Assembly: GCA_041392475.1 (NCBI GenBank)
Contig: JAWKLZ010000002.1
Coordinates: 2,302,501-2,366,500 of the forward strand
Origin: Chitinophagales bacterium
GTDB lineage: Bacteria > Bacteroidota > Bacteroidia > Chitinophagales > UBA2359
Direction: 5' to 3'
Length of the DNA: 64,000 bases
In this document: piece by piece, positions 36,324 through 44,876 of the stretch
Layout of the letters: every line of letters begins with the position of its first letter
Numbering within the stretch: position 1 is the first letter of the stretch
Notes under the pieces: generated by a model
Told to the model about the DNA's origin: nothing
Databases searched by the model: none
What the model saw: the letters and a program-made list of their open reading frames with translations, nothing else
Position numbers and translations under genes: made by a program

Positions 36324-36545
36324 TTATTTTTCTTTGTATTTATTTAAATCTACTTTTTCCAGCTTTATATATTCATCACTTAGATGGTTGAAGTCATTAT
36401 CTGTCGTAATCAAAACCAAATCATAGACATTGCTGGTTGCTGCTATCCATAAATCATTTTTACCCATGTTTCGTGCTGAGAAATCGCTTTCCTTTGATGC
36501 TAGTTTTCCCTGACTATATGCATCTATTTCTCCATACTGTGACTG
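36324..36545 (-). pseudogene. 3' part of a vapC (PIN) toxin gene, split by a TnpB element
   Basis: This frame, too short for most gene callers, encodes QYGEIDAYSQGKLASKESDF, NMGKNDLWIAATSNVYDLVL and ITTDNDFNHLSDEY and ends KEK-stop at 36324. It carries the third and fourth acids of a PIN nuclease (NDLWIA and TTDNDF). It is the continuation of the N-terminal part at 37936-38188; the intervening 1.4 kb is the TnpB element. Confidence 0.85.
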
Positions 36546-36551
36546 CTCCCA

Positions 36552-36574
36552 CCACTAACCTAACGGTATAGTGG
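36552..36574. repeat. Right-end hairpin of the TnpB element, likely omega-RNA 3' region
   Basis: CCACTA pairs with TAGTGG around ACCTAACGGTA. It overlaps the last codons of tnpB (DAPTIPLG). In related elements the guide RNA (omega RNA) runs through the tnpB 3' end and right end, and its guide is the flanking host DNA, here the vapC 3' part. Confidence 0.6.
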
Positions 36575-37811
36575 GGGCATCATAGGCATATAGCCCTAAA
36601 CTCTCCAGTCCGAGAGTCAATATGTTTATGGCTGCATTGTGGTCACGGTTTGCAGTAAAACCACACTCATTGCAGCTATGTGTTCTAACTGATAAGGCTT
36701 TCTTTACTGTTGCGCCACAACCACTACACTTCTGACTTGTGTACTGTGGCGCAATAGCTACGACTACCTTTCCAAGTTCCTTAGCCTTATTTTCCAAGAT
36801 TACACGAAAGGAGTACCAACCTGCATTTGCAATAGATTTACTAAGTCCCGATTTCGCTTTTCTGCCGTTGCGAGTAAAATTACCTTCTTCGTCTTGCTTA
36901 GGCTTGGCTTTGCGAATCATGTTTTTAATAGCCAAATCTTCAATAGCTATCAAATCATAGTGTTTTAACAACCAATTCGCTACTTGATGATGAAACTCTT
37001 GCCGTTGCATTTTGACACGGTAATGCGCTTTCTGAACCGCTTTAAGTAGTTTGTAATATCTTGCGCTTCGTTTCTTAGCCTTGGATAACTTGCGCTGCAC
37101 CTTAGCCAAATGCTTTTCTCGTTTTCGGTAAAACTTGGGTAGTGGTTCTGATAAACCGCCACTGGTATAAACAAAATCATTCAAACCCATGTCTATTCCT
37201 ACTGAATGTGTTAGCAAGTCCTGTTTAGGCACTTCTTTAACAGCTTTTTCAAACTGAAAGGTGAAACAGGTAAACCACTTGCATCCATCCTTGATGATGG
37301 ACATGGTTTTCACGACTGCTCCTTTGGGGAGTTCTCGGTGCCGTTTTATTTTGACAAAGCCTATTTTTGGAACAGGGATATGGTTATTCGCTTTTTCTTT
37401 ACCGATTTTGCGATTCATGGTAGAAAAGTAACTTGGCATATTTCTGCCGTAATCGGTATAGTTCAAGCTATTCCACTGTCCTTTTTTCTTGTATTTAGGA
37501 AATCCTGTATCGGTGTTTCCCTCTTTCTTGGATTTAAAAAATGTAATGAGTGCTTTGTGTAGTCTTCTATTGGCGTCTTGCAGCACCATGGAATAAACAT
37601 TCTTAAACCACGGCTTTTCTTCCTTTAGTTTAGGCAGTAGGTTTTGTTGTTCAATCATCGAAGGAAAGGTTTTGCTATCCTTGTACTGCTTCATCATTCC
37701 GCCTAAATGCCAATTCCAAACATACCGACTCATATTCATGTGGTTAGTCATCCTACTTTCTTGTTTTTGGGTAGGATAAATTCGGTATTTGTATGTTTTG
37801 GTGATTAGCAT
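36555..37811 (-). CDS. tnpB: TnpB RNA-guided nuclease
   Basis: TnpB of 418 residues is the ancestor-type, RNA-guided RuvC nuclease of IS200/IS605 elements. The N terminus (TYKYRIYPTQKQESRMTNHM) is the helix-turn-helix region; RuvC residues are Asp in VGIDMGLND, Glu in IAIEDLAIKN and Asp in NRDHNAAINIL; the zinc ribbon has CSGCG and CNECG. All catalytic acids are intact, so it should be active. In known elements TnpB cuts the empty target site so that the transposon copy is restored. The gene is complete. No tnpA is nearby. Confidence 0.93.
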   Translation of the reverse strand: MLITKTYKYRIYPTQKQESRMTNHMNMSRYVWNWHLGGMMKQYKDSKTFPSMIEQQNLLPKLKEEKPWFKNVYSMVLQDANRRLHKALITFFKSKKEGNTDTGFPKYKKKGQWNSLNYTDYGRNMPSYFSTMNRKIGKEKANNHIPVPKIGFVKIKRHRELPKGAVVKTMSIIKDGCKWFTCFTFQFEKAVKEVPKQDLLTHSVGIDMGLNDFVYTSGGLSEPLPKFYRKREKHLAKVQRKLSKAKKRSARYYKLLKAVQKAHYRVKMQRQEFHHQVANWLLKHYDLIAIEDLAIKNMIRKAKPKQDEEGNFTRNGRKAKSGLSKSIANAGWYSFRVILENKAKELGKVVVAIAPQYTSQKCSGCGATVKKALSVRTHSCNECGFTANRDHNAAINILTLGLESLGLYAYDAPTIPLG

Positions 37812-37882
37812 AAGATGGTGTAAATTTACATAAAATAGATGTTATTAAAAAATACATCCAATCACAAGGTCAATAATGACGT

Positions 37883-37935
37883 AGCTAAATTCCTCCCTCC
37901 ACTAACCTTCGGTATAGTGGGGGAATCCTTTAGCT
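37883..37935. repeat. Left-end hairpin of the TnpB element
   Basis: The arms AGCTAAA and TTTAGCT enclose an inner CCACTA/TAGTGG hairpin with the same loop core as the right end. It supplies the false C terminus of the truncated vapC frame (PTIPKVSGG). Confidence 0.6.
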
Positions 37936-38188
37936 GTTTTGTTGAAATTATTTCTTGGATATTGATGTCTATTATAGAAAATTTCGATAATAATTTTTCT
38001 AAAATCGCTATTTTTCTTGAACCATAATTTCTCTGCAATATTATCGACTCTAATTCTCCAACGGTAACAACTGAAATAAATAAATTATGCTGTTCGTCAA
38101 ATAAATTATAATCTTGGTCAAGCAATTTTGTTAGGGGAGATTCTCTGGTGTAAATCAGAACAATATTAGTATCTAATAGGTAATTCAT
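37936..38188 (-). pseudogene. 5' part of a vapC (PIN) toxin gene, split by a TnpB element
   Basis: This is the N-terminal part of a PIN-domain ribonuclease: YLLDTNIVLIYTRESP (first Asp), VVTVGELESIILQRNYG (Glu), SKFSIIDINIQEII. The frame runs on to 37862 through the TnpB element's left hairpin, giving a foreign tail. Joined to the fragment at 36324-36545 it restores a typical VapC of about 150 residues. It starts 14 bp after the antitoxin-like gene. Confidence 0.85.
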
Positions 38189-38202
38189 TATAATGCTATT
38201 TT

Positions 38203-38499
38203 CTATTTTGATAACAGTGCTAAAAGTTCTTCAATCGATTCTTCAAGCTCTAATTTATCCGCCAATTTTCTGAATTCTTTGTAGGATATGGGTTTATAAT
38301 TTTGTTCTGACATGATTTGTTCTAATGAAACATTTGACCTAATTGGTTTTACTGCATCAAAAACATTCAGTTTGTTTTTATGAGTAATTTGTTGTTTGAC
38401 TTTAATTGCTTGATTTTCAATTTTAGCCAAAGCTTCATCATTGTCAATCCCCATGATAATTTCAATGATGTTCATTTTTCTAACTTGGAGTGTGTTCAT
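38203..38499 (-). CDS. Putative antitoxin paired with the disrupted vapC
   Basis: This 98-residue acidic-basic protein (NTLQVRKMNIIEIIMGIDND; EFRKLADKLELEESIEELLA) lies directly upstream of the split vapC on the same strand, in the usual antitoxin position. No DNA-binding motif is obvious, but the C-terminal amphipathic helices fit a toxin-wrapping segment. With the toxin broken, this would be an orphan antitoxin. The family is not recognised; the role is inferred from context and size. Confidence 0.6.
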   Translation of the reverse strand: MNTLQVRKMNIIEIIMGIDNDEALAKIENQAIKVKQQITHKNKLNVFDAVKPIRSNVSLEQIMSEQNYKPISYKEFRKLADKLELEESIEELLALLSK

Positions 38500-38964
38500 C
38501 AGCCTGTTTTTGTAGTCAAAGATAAAATTATTGTTGTATTTAACGGTATAATTGGGGGCAAACTTGTGATTGCTTGGTGAATTATTCCTTTGTAGCCTTA
38601 AACATAGCCTGTCCCGAGACCTCGGGAAATCTACTATTGAAAGGAATTTGCCGCACTGAACACAAGAAAACCAACATCAAGTGAGCTTATACAGCCTCGA
38701 ACAGTAAGATTAATCGAAAGGAAGCTTGTATAGCATGGCTTACTGACCGTCCACTTCCTTCACACCAAGTGAGCTTCCTTTTTATTATGTGTTCTTGTTC
38801 AAAGCTTCTGCAATGAAACCCAAAACAACTTGCCTACTCAAATAAAATCCCCTATATTTCTACCTTCAATGCAAACGAACAATAATCTACTACTGAAAGG
38901 AATGTTCCAAACTGAACACAAGTAAACCAACATCAAGTGAGATTCTTTTTTATAGTAGATTCCT
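38500..38964. repeat. Gene-free region with imperfect direct repeats
   Basis: Two imperfect 60-bp direct repeats (about 38629-38686 and 38885-38942) share AATCTACTA-TGAAAGGAAT, CTGAACACAAG and CCAACATCAAGTGAG. A related copy occurs inverted at 44877-44960. A 14-bp palindrome CCCGAGACCTCGGG is at 38612-38625, and a degenerate TnpB-element hairpin core at 38539-38556. No open frame is convincing. Confidence 0.6.
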
Positions 38965-39206
38965 GTCGTACATTGCAGACGAAAAAAGTCATAAAAGATA
39001 AACATTGAACTAAAAAGCGATATATTGAAATAAGAACGAGGGCAAACCGATCTTCCTGTTGTCCTTTGAGACCGTCTTGAACGATTGTCCCTCGTTCTTT
39101 ATATCCAATAAAATCGGACAGTTCGGTAGGCACTAAGCCTGAGTTACGACGCAGATTTCTTCGGATATATCTCATTCATAATTAGCTCACTTTAATTTTA
39201 TTTTTT
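38965..39206 (+). ncRNA. Predicted bridge RNA region of IS110 copy 2
   Basis: This is the non-coding left end of 242 bp. The stem AAGAACGAGGG (39032-39042) with CCCTCGTTCTT (39089-39099) closes a 46-base loop that includes CTTCCTGTTG; the flanks of both copies end in TTCC(T), so this loop could hold a target guide. A second hairpin TAGGC-ACTAA-GCCT follows. Prediction rests on position, structure and knowledge of IS110 bridge RNAs. Confidence 0.45.
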
Positions 39207-40098
39207 ATGCATTATCTATTAATTATCGGTATTGATGTAAGTTACAAACTTTTGGACATCGCTTACAAAAAAGCAAACCAATGGGTTGATTGTCAGATAG
39301 AAAACTCTATTGAAGCAATCATCAAATTTTTGATAACAAAGAAACTGCCTTTGTATTAGAACCTACGGGTACTTATAGTGATAAGTTAGTCAAAACCTTA
39401 GAAAAATTAAATTTTTCAATGAAATTGATTAACCCTCAAAAAAGTAGTGCTTTCATGAAGGTTTTGGGAATTACGACCAAAGACGATAAACAAGCAGCAA
39501 GAGCCTTAGATATCATGGGTTCATCGCTTGAAATACCTGATTATCAGCCTTCTGATGAAAACATCAGAAAAAGAAAACAATTGCAAATGACACTCAACGC
39601 ACTAGAAAAACAAGAAAGGCAACTGAAAAATCAAATGCATAGTGTAGAGCAATATCAAGACCCGCAAGATATTGTTTTAGAAGTCTTTAAAGATATGCTC
39701 AAATCAACGCAAGGTAATATAGAAAAAATAAAACAAGCATTAAATGACATGATTGATATCCAATTTGAAGACTTCAAAAAACTGGCTTGCTCCGTAGTTG
39801 GTATAGGAGAAAAGACTGCTCATTTACTCTATACTTATACCAATGGTTTTGAGACCTTTGACAATGCAAAGCAGCTTGTGAAATTCATCGGCACAGTGCC
39901 CTTGACACATCAATCGGGCAGCTCTGTTTTTCACAAAGGACGAATAACAAAAGCAGATCCAGCACAAATTCGGTCTGTGTTGTATAATGCCACCAAATCA
40001 GCTGTCCAATACAATGAGGATTGTAAGGAACTCTTCCATCGGCTTAGAGCCAAGGGCAAGCCTCACAAAGTCGCCAGAGTAGCAGTGATTAACAAGTT

Positions 40099-41594
40099 TA
40101 GGCTGTTCAAAAGTCTAAAAAAAATCCTCGTATTTTTGAGTCGCTAAACAATCAAAAAAACAAGGAATATGTCTAAAAGACACCATGAAGATAGTCTAAA
40201 AAACTGGAAAGTCAAAGCAATATCAAGACGAAAAGAAAATGATTATCTGAAAAAGAGAGAGAAGGAATTAATAGCGAGTCGAGATAAATGGAAATCGAAG
40301 TATCAAGCAGAAAAGTTGGCGCATAAAAACACGCTATTAGAAGGTAAAAAAGCCAAAGGTCATCACTATAGTTTAGTGATAGTAGTTTTTGTGATGGAGT
40401 TATATAAGTATGGGAGTATGAGCTTACGAAGTTGCCGCCATACAATAGCCTGTTTACATCTATGTTTATCCTTGCAAGGAAAAGTTCCTTGTCATAACAG
40501 TATTAGAAATTGGCTCTGTAAATGCGGTATATCTCGTGTGAACAACACCACTCTTCAAAATGATAAATATGTGATTTATGTAGATGAGAGTATCAGTTTT
40601 GGTAGTGAGAAAATATTATTGATATTAGGCGTAAATACGAATAAAATCCCCAAAAATCGAAGTTTATGTCATTCCGATATGGAAGTGCTTAGTGTGGAAA
40701 TAGGACAAGAATGGAAAGGTGACAGGGTAGCCGAGTTATTAAAGAAGGCAACAGTGAATAAGACGGTACAATATGTAGTTAGTGATGAGGGTAATAACTT
40801 AAAAAAAGCCTATAAGCAATTAGATTACAGGCATATAGAAGACTGCACACATATATTTGCAAATAATTTAAAACGATTGTATAAATCAGATGAGGATTTC
40901 ATACTGTTTAGCAAACTCATTGGTAAGTTACGCCAAAAATGGAATTTGAGTAAAGCCAATAGCGGGTATATGCCTCCATCCATGCGAGGGAAATTACGTT
41001 TTGCTAATATCTTTCCATGTGTCAATTGGGCGAAAAAGATGTTACAAAATTGGGAAGATTTACCCTTAAAAGTTCAAGAAGAGATTCTGTTTTTGAGAGA
41101 GAAAGAGGCATTTATTACAGGCTTAATACAGGTAGAAAAAATCTTTAAAACGGTATGCGAGAAATTGAAAAATCATGGGTTTGGGCAATCTCAAAAGAAA
41201 GAATTACTTGCTAATTTAACAGAAATTGAAACCCAAATATGGAATGGACTACAAACCAATGCAATTATTTTCATGGAAAATGTCAAAGCATATTTAGAGA
41301 AATTAGACACTAAAAGAAAGTGTTTAAATGAAGACTTTTTGCTTTGTAGTTCTGATATCATAGAAAGTTATTTTGGAAAGTTTAAATCTAAAATGAACCC
41401 AAATAGTAGAAGCGGATTAACTGAGTTTATTTTCACCATAGCCACTTTTGGAAAAACTTTTTCAATAGATGAGGCTCAAAACGCTTTGGAAAGTATAAAA
41501 TGTAAGCAATTACAACAGTACAGAACAAAAGCGAAAGAGGCTTAAGTTAAGGCTAAAAAGTTAGAGAGCTTTTTAGCCTTGATTGAACAGCCTA
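40099..41594 (+). mobile_element. IS with 12-bp inverted repeats and 9-bp target duplication
   Basis: A 1496-bp element with perfect 12-bp terminal inverted repeats TAGGCTGTTCAA (40099-40110) and its complement (41583-41594). It is flanked by TAACAAGTT on both sides (40090-40098 and 41595-41603), which occurs once at the same site in the uninterrupted copy 1. It is the youngest insertion in the zone. Confidence 0.93.
40169..41545 (+). CDS. DDE-type transposase of the nested IS, family uncertain
   Basis: This intact 458-residue transposase has a basic coiled N terminus (RRKENDYLKKREKELIASRD, KWKSKYQAEKLAHKN), a helix-turn-helix region (MSLRSCRHTIACLHL; HNSIRNWLCKCGIS) and an RNase H-like core. 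Probable catalytic acids are Asp in YVIYVDESISFGSE, Asp in YVVSDEGNNLKKAYKQ and Glu in SSDIIESYFGKFKSKMN. I do not recognise a named IS family with certainty. The clean ends, target duplication and open frame imply recent activity. Confidence 0.85.
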   Translation: MSKRHHEDSLKNWKVKAISRRKENDYLKKREKELIASRDKWKSKYQAEKLAHKNTLLEGKKAKGHHYSLVIVVFVMELYKYGSMSLRSCRHTIACLHLCLSLQGKVPCHNSIRNWLCKCGISRVNNTTLQNDKYVIYVDESISFGSEKILLILGVNTNKIPKNRSLCHSDMEVLSVEIGQEWKGDRVAELLKKATVNKTVQYVVSDEGNNLKKAYKQLDYRHIEDCTHIFANNLKRLYKSDEDFILFSKLIGKLRQKWNLSKANSGYMPPSMRGKLRFANIFPCVNWAKKMLQNWEDLPLKVQEEILFLREKEAFITGLIQVEKIFKTVCEKLKNHGFGQSQKKELLANLTEIETQIWNGLQTNAIIFMENVKAYLEKLDTKRKCLNEDFLLCSSDIIESYFGKFKSKMNPNSRSGLTEFIFTIATFGKTFSIDEAQNALESIKCKQLQQYRTKAKEA

Positions 41595-41744
41595 TAACAA
41601 GTTACTCCGACAGACTTTTGCCGTTGTAAAATCAGGTGTCCCTTTTGACAGGCAATATCACTTGAAATTCAAAGAACAGTCAGAAAAAAGTGATTAAATC
41701 CAAAAATAATCCGATTTTTTCTTGCTTTTTAATACAGTTCGTTC

Positions 41745-41836
41745 AAAGGCTGAACGGGGCGATAATTGTCGTGAACAATGCTGTGTATAGCACTGATTTG
41801 TACGGCAGAAGCTTCAACAGGTAGTTTGGTTTTCAT
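41745..41836 (-). pseudogene. Short gene start truncated by IS110 copy 2
   Basis: A minus-strand frame starts at 41836 (MKTKLPVEASAVQISAIHSI, then VHDNYRPVQPLNEL) and runs into the IS110 right end at 41744. It shares its MKTK start with the small frame at 26856, beside copy 1. It is too short for a family assignment. Confidence 0.35.
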
Positions 41837-41850
41837 TTTTTTTTTTGCGT

Positions 41851-41890
41851 AAAAACTTCCAAAACAGCCTTAGCTGTTTTGGAAGTTTTT
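41851..41890. terminator. Terminator of the ricin-lectin gene
   Basis: AAAAACTTCCAAAACAG pairs perfectly with CTGTTTTGGAAGTTTTT around a 6-base loop, 32 bp past the stop of the minus-strand gene. Confidence 0.9.
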
Positions 41891-41921
41891 TATTTTGAAG
41901 CCAATCAGGAATTGAAGGATT

Positions 41922-43400
41922 TTACTTCACAATCTGATAATGTTTGAAATACATGTCATCGTCTGTTGTTAAATCGTTGTCAAGCATAATGACATGCACT
42001 TGTCCCGAAATATTAGGCGTTCCTTTGCCCGTCATATCGCCAACTGTAATCCCCTCAGGTTCTTCAGCTGTAACCCCACCAGGATGGTATTCATAGCGAA
42101 ATCTCCTATTAATTGAAGTTTCGGTATAATTAGGATCGTCAAAGTCAGAGCCTTGACTGAAAGACTTGGTGAATTTTCTGCCCGTAGCGTTGTGAAAAAC
42201 CCATACTCCTCCATCTTTTGCAGGGGTATCGTCCTTTTCCTTTCCATTGACCAAAAATAAAAAATTCCCATCTTCTGAAAAATCACCTCCTTGCATGTAC
42301 TCTTTTAGGTCTTGCTTACGGCTACCTGTTTCGTTGTAGAGGTTGTAATAATCTTTGAAGAGAATGACGACTTCATTGTTTTTCAGTCGATTGAAATCTA
42401 CGGTGTAGCGGTGTATTTTTTTGCCAGTATTGCTGTGGTCAATGTGGTTGTTAGAACTGTAAAGCACCTTTGTTATAGGATGAATCGCACACCAGCCAGC
42501 TTGTTTCTGTCGGCTAAGTTTTGCTCCGCCAATGTATTGAAGAGTAGAGGCTTTGTAAACTAAAAGATAGGGAACTAGAGTTTTCTCACTAGCTTCAATG
42601 GGAACAAATAGGTACCCATCCATATAATCCAAATCACAAAAATGATCGTAACCTTGTTGAGCTAAAAAAGTAGGAATCATGACCCGAAAGATTTGTTTGC
42701 TGGAGTTAGGACCATTTACCTCTTCGTTGAGATTGTGGCTAAAGGGAAACTTCCACAGCTTTGTGAGTTGGGTGAAATACCAATTGTTGGAATCGTGGGT
42801 GACTCCCTGAAGGTTATCGCTCCAATTGTTGTCTCTATCGGATGGATAGTTGCCCAAGTAGTTGATTTCTTGGATGTCAGTTCTTGGAGGAGGTGGAGAA
42901 GTAGCCACTACTTTAAGTCGCCATTTTTGGGCATCCGATCTATTGAGTTTGTATTGCCAAACGGTTGCTCCACTTGATTGACTGCTACCTTTGACATCTA
43001 AATAATGACCACTGACCTTGGATTGAATGTAGTAATAACCGCTACCTGCGTTTTGAAGTCTCCATTTTTGAGCATTCGATCCATTTTTTGAGTATTGCCA
43101 AACAATTACTCCAGAGCTTGTGCTTCCGTCTTTGACATCTAAATACAAGCCGCTTACTTTGGATTGGATGTAGTAATAGCCACTTCCTGCTGCAATAAAT
43201 TTCCATTTTTGAGCATCGGTATTGTTTTGTTTGTACTGCCAAATGGGTGTCTTGGGATCTCTGCTACTGCCTTTGACATCTAAATAATGACCACTAACTT
43301 TAGATTGAATCGCATAGTAGTAGTTGGTGTTTACCTGTGCTTCAACTGAAATCGAAGATATAGAGATAAGGAAGCAAAGGATTAATAAAAGGTTTTTCAT
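41922..43400 (-). CDS. Secreted ricin-type lectin protein
   Basis: This 492-residue secreted protein has a signal peptide (NLLLILCFLISISSISVEAQ). Residues about 25-170 form one ricin-type beta-trefoil of three subdomains, each YYxIQSKVSGHYLDVKGSS, IWQYKxNxxDAQKWxL, with the QxW-type motif (QKW). The C-terminal 310 residues (QEINYLGNYPSDRDNNWSDN, YFTQLTKLWKFPFSHNLN, YDHFCDLDYMDGYLFVPIEA, VGDMTGKGTPNISGQVHVIM) look like a propeller-type domain of unknown function. I infer sugar binding by the trefoil. No T9SS sorting domain is visible. Monocistronic, with its own terminator. Confidence 0.82.
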   Translation of the reverse strand: MKNLLLILCFLISISSISVEAQVNTNYYYAIQSKVSGHYLDVKGSSRDPKTPIWQYKQNNTDAQKWKFIAAGSGYYYIQSKVSGLYLDVKDGSTSSGVIVWQYSKNGSNAQKWRLQNAGSGYYYIQSKVSGHYLDVKGSSQSSGATVWQYKLNRSDAQKWRLKVVATSPPPPRTDIQEINYLGNYPSDRDNNWSDNLQGVTHDSNNWYFTQLTKLWKFPFSHNLNEEVNGPNSSKQIFRVMIPTFLAQQGYDHFCDLDYMDGYLFVPIEASEKTLVPYLLVYKASTLQYIGGAKLSRQKQAGWCAIHPITKVLYSSNNHIDHSNTGKKIHRYTVDFNRLKNNEVVILFKDYYNLYNETGSRKQDLKEYMQGGDFSEDGNFLFLVNGKEKDDTPAKDGGVWVFHNATGRKFTKSFSQGSDFDDPNYTETSINRRFRYEYHPGGVTAEEPEGITVGDMTGKGTPNISGQVHVIMLDNDLTTDDDMYFKHYQIVK

Positions 43401-43872
43401 CTGAAAATTTTTTAGAATTAAAAATCACTTTCTTAGATGAAATGGAAATTAGGTTTTGGAATTTTGGTGAAAAATAAAAAGTCATTGAGGGATTGAATTG
43501 AAGGAAATATATGGTTATTGAAGTCTGTCTTTCATAATATGCAAGAATTGAAAGTCGGTTTTTCGTACCCACTTCCCTTATTAAATTACACACTTAGAGG
43601 CGATAATATCCCTCTACAAAGGCCAGATAGTGAATGGAGTTTGGTAGTTTCGGCTATTGAGATAAAAATTTCTTGACCTGTCATTGACAATTGAAAACAA
43701 TCAACAAGAGTTTGTATGGACTTCAAACATTTCAAAAAACAGCCAGATTTTCACTATTCATTTAGAAGATATACCGATTAATGCTCCCAGTTGCTGCTAC
43801 TTAAAGTTGAATGATTGAAGTGGTTCAAAAAACAATTTTGCACCAATTTTTTATTCACAAAGATTGGATGGC
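43401..43872. other. Gene-free region between the lectin and moaC
   Basis: This 472-bp AT-rich region has no convincing frame on either strand and no clear hairpin. The lectin promoter should be near 43401-43480. Confidence 0.4.
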
Positions 43873-44310
43873 TTAAACCTCTTCTTGCAGCAATATATCC
43901 GACTTACCGCCTCGCTTCTCCAATAGTCGAATAGTGCTGATTTCGATACCTTTGTCAATGGGTTTCAACATGTCGTAGAGCGTTAGCGCAATGATAGATG
44001 CCCCGTGCATTGCTTCTACTTCAACGCCTGTTTTATAAACCGTTTTGACTTCAATGCAGATAAAAATTTGAAGCCCTTCAATGCGGTAACTCACCTGCGT
44101 CCATTCAATCGGTAAAGGGTGACAATCGGGAATCAACTCACTCGTTTTCTTCACTCCAAACAATCCCGCAATGCGCCCAGCCTCCAAAACATCGCCTTTC
44201 GGAACCGTTTTGTTTTCAATCGCTTCAATCGTTTCTACCTTGCTCACCTTCACAATCGCTTCAGCTTTGGCATATCGAAGTGTCGGTTTTTTGTGTGTAA
44301 TATCAACCAT
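43873..44310 (-). CDS. moaC: Cyclic pyranopterin monophosphate synthase
   Basis: MoaC converts the MoaA product into cyclic pyranopterin monophosphate, the first stable intermediate of molybdenum cofactor synthesis, as a hexamer in the cytoplasm. The 145-residue protein shows MVDITHKKPTLRYAKAEAIV, DVLEAGRIAGLFGVKKTSEL, the active-site block IPDCHPLP (usually IPLCHPLP) and TGVEVEAMHGASIIALTLYD-MLKPIDK. It lies 51 bp downstream of moaE on the same strand. The other moa genes are not in the window. Confidence 0.95.
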   Translation of the reverse strand: MVDITHKKPTLRYAKAEAIVKVSKVETIEAIENKTVPKGDVLEAGRIAGLFGVKKTSELIPDCHPLPIEWTQVSYRIEGLQIFICIEVKTVYKTGVEVEAMHGASIIALTLYDMLKPIDKGIEISTIRLLEKRGGKSDILLQEEV

Positions 44311-44361
44311 TTATAAAGTAAAAATTAAAATGAGAATGAAAATAAAAAAACGGGAATCCAG

Positions 44362-44805
44362 TCAAAGTCTTTCGTCTTTCTCCACATTGACCCAAAGATA
44401 GCTATCATCCTCATAAAACTCTTGCTTCCAAACAGGAGCTTTCTCCTTAATCAACTCCACCGTTTGCTCCAAAGCCTCAAACGCCGCCTTTCGGTGCTTC
44501 GATTGCACATAAACCAACATAGAAGCTTCCCCAATTTTGACCATCCCAACTGAATGTAAAATCACCAATTTCAAGATGCCATATTGCTGCAAAATGTCAT
44601 CTTGAATTTCTTGGAAAACCTTGTTTGCCATTGGCGTATAGGCAGTATAGTCAATGCCTACAACTTTTTGGTTTTCCGATTTATCGGCTCGGATGATGCC
44701 CAAAAAAAAGGCCTCCGAACCGATGTCGAAACGTGTTCGTGCGCTGCTGATTTTTTGGAGGGTGTCGAGAGGGATAGGGCCTTCAAAGATGAATTTAGAT
44801 GTCAT
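44362..44805 (-). CDS. moaE: Molybdopterin synthase catalytic subunit
   Basis: MoaE is the large subunit of molybdopterin synthase; with MoaD thiocarboxylate it inserts the dithiolene sulfurs. The 147-residue protein has FFLGIIRADKSENQKVVGID-YTAYTP, LVILHSVGMVKIGEASMLVY, the Lys/Arg block SKHRKAAFEALEQTV and the C-terminal catalytic region IKEKAPVWKQEFYED. It is the first gene of a moaE-moaC pair. No moaD is adjacent. Confidence 0.95.
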   Translation of the reverse strand: MTSKFIFEGPIPLDTLQKISSARTRFDIGSEAFFLGIIRADKSENQKVVGIDYTAYTPMANKVFQEIQDDILQQYGILKLVILHSVGMVKIGEASMLVYVQSKHRKAAFEALEQTVELIKEKAPVWKQEFYEDDSYLWVNVEKDERL

Positions 44806-44876
44806 AATGTGGGTTTAAGGTTTGAACAAGAATTGCTTACGAAAAAATTCTTGCATAACATGTTTAAAGCAAAGTC

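Larger units (their letters stand above)
36541..37935 (-). mobile_element. IS200/IS605-type element with tnpB only
   Basis: This element of about 1.4 kb is inserted in vapC. Similar hairpins mark both ends: CCACTA-loop-TAGTGG at 36552-36574 and 37899-37920, each with the loop core CGGTATAGTGGGGG. No Y1 tyrosine transposase (TnpA) is present, so it is non-autonomous or relies on a TnpA elsewhere. Ends are approximate (within about 10 bp). A degenerate third copy of the hairpin core lies at 38539-38556. Confidence 0.8.
39207..41696 (+). pseudogene. IS110 transposase, frameshifted and interrupted by an IS
   Basis: This is the same two-frame transposase as copy 1: frame one 39207-39359, then a -1 shift at the T-run 39327-39331 into the frame continuing to about 40095. 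The coding sequence is cut after VARVAVINK by the nested IS; the rest (LLRQTFAVVKSGVPFDRQYH to SEKSD) resumes at about 41601 and stops at 41696. It is inactive now, whatever the status of the frameshift. Confidence 0.85.
38965..41744 (+). mobile_element. IS110-family element, copy 2, split by another IS
   Basis: It begins at GTCGTAC (38965) and ends at CAGTTCGTTC (41744), the same limits as copy 1. Removing the nested IS (40099-41594) and one 9-bp target duplication leaves 1275 bp, against 1272 bp for copy 1; the 3-bp difference is one codon. The flanks differ from copy 1. The left flank in element orientation ends ATTCCT here and TCTTCC in copy 1. Confidence 0.9.
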
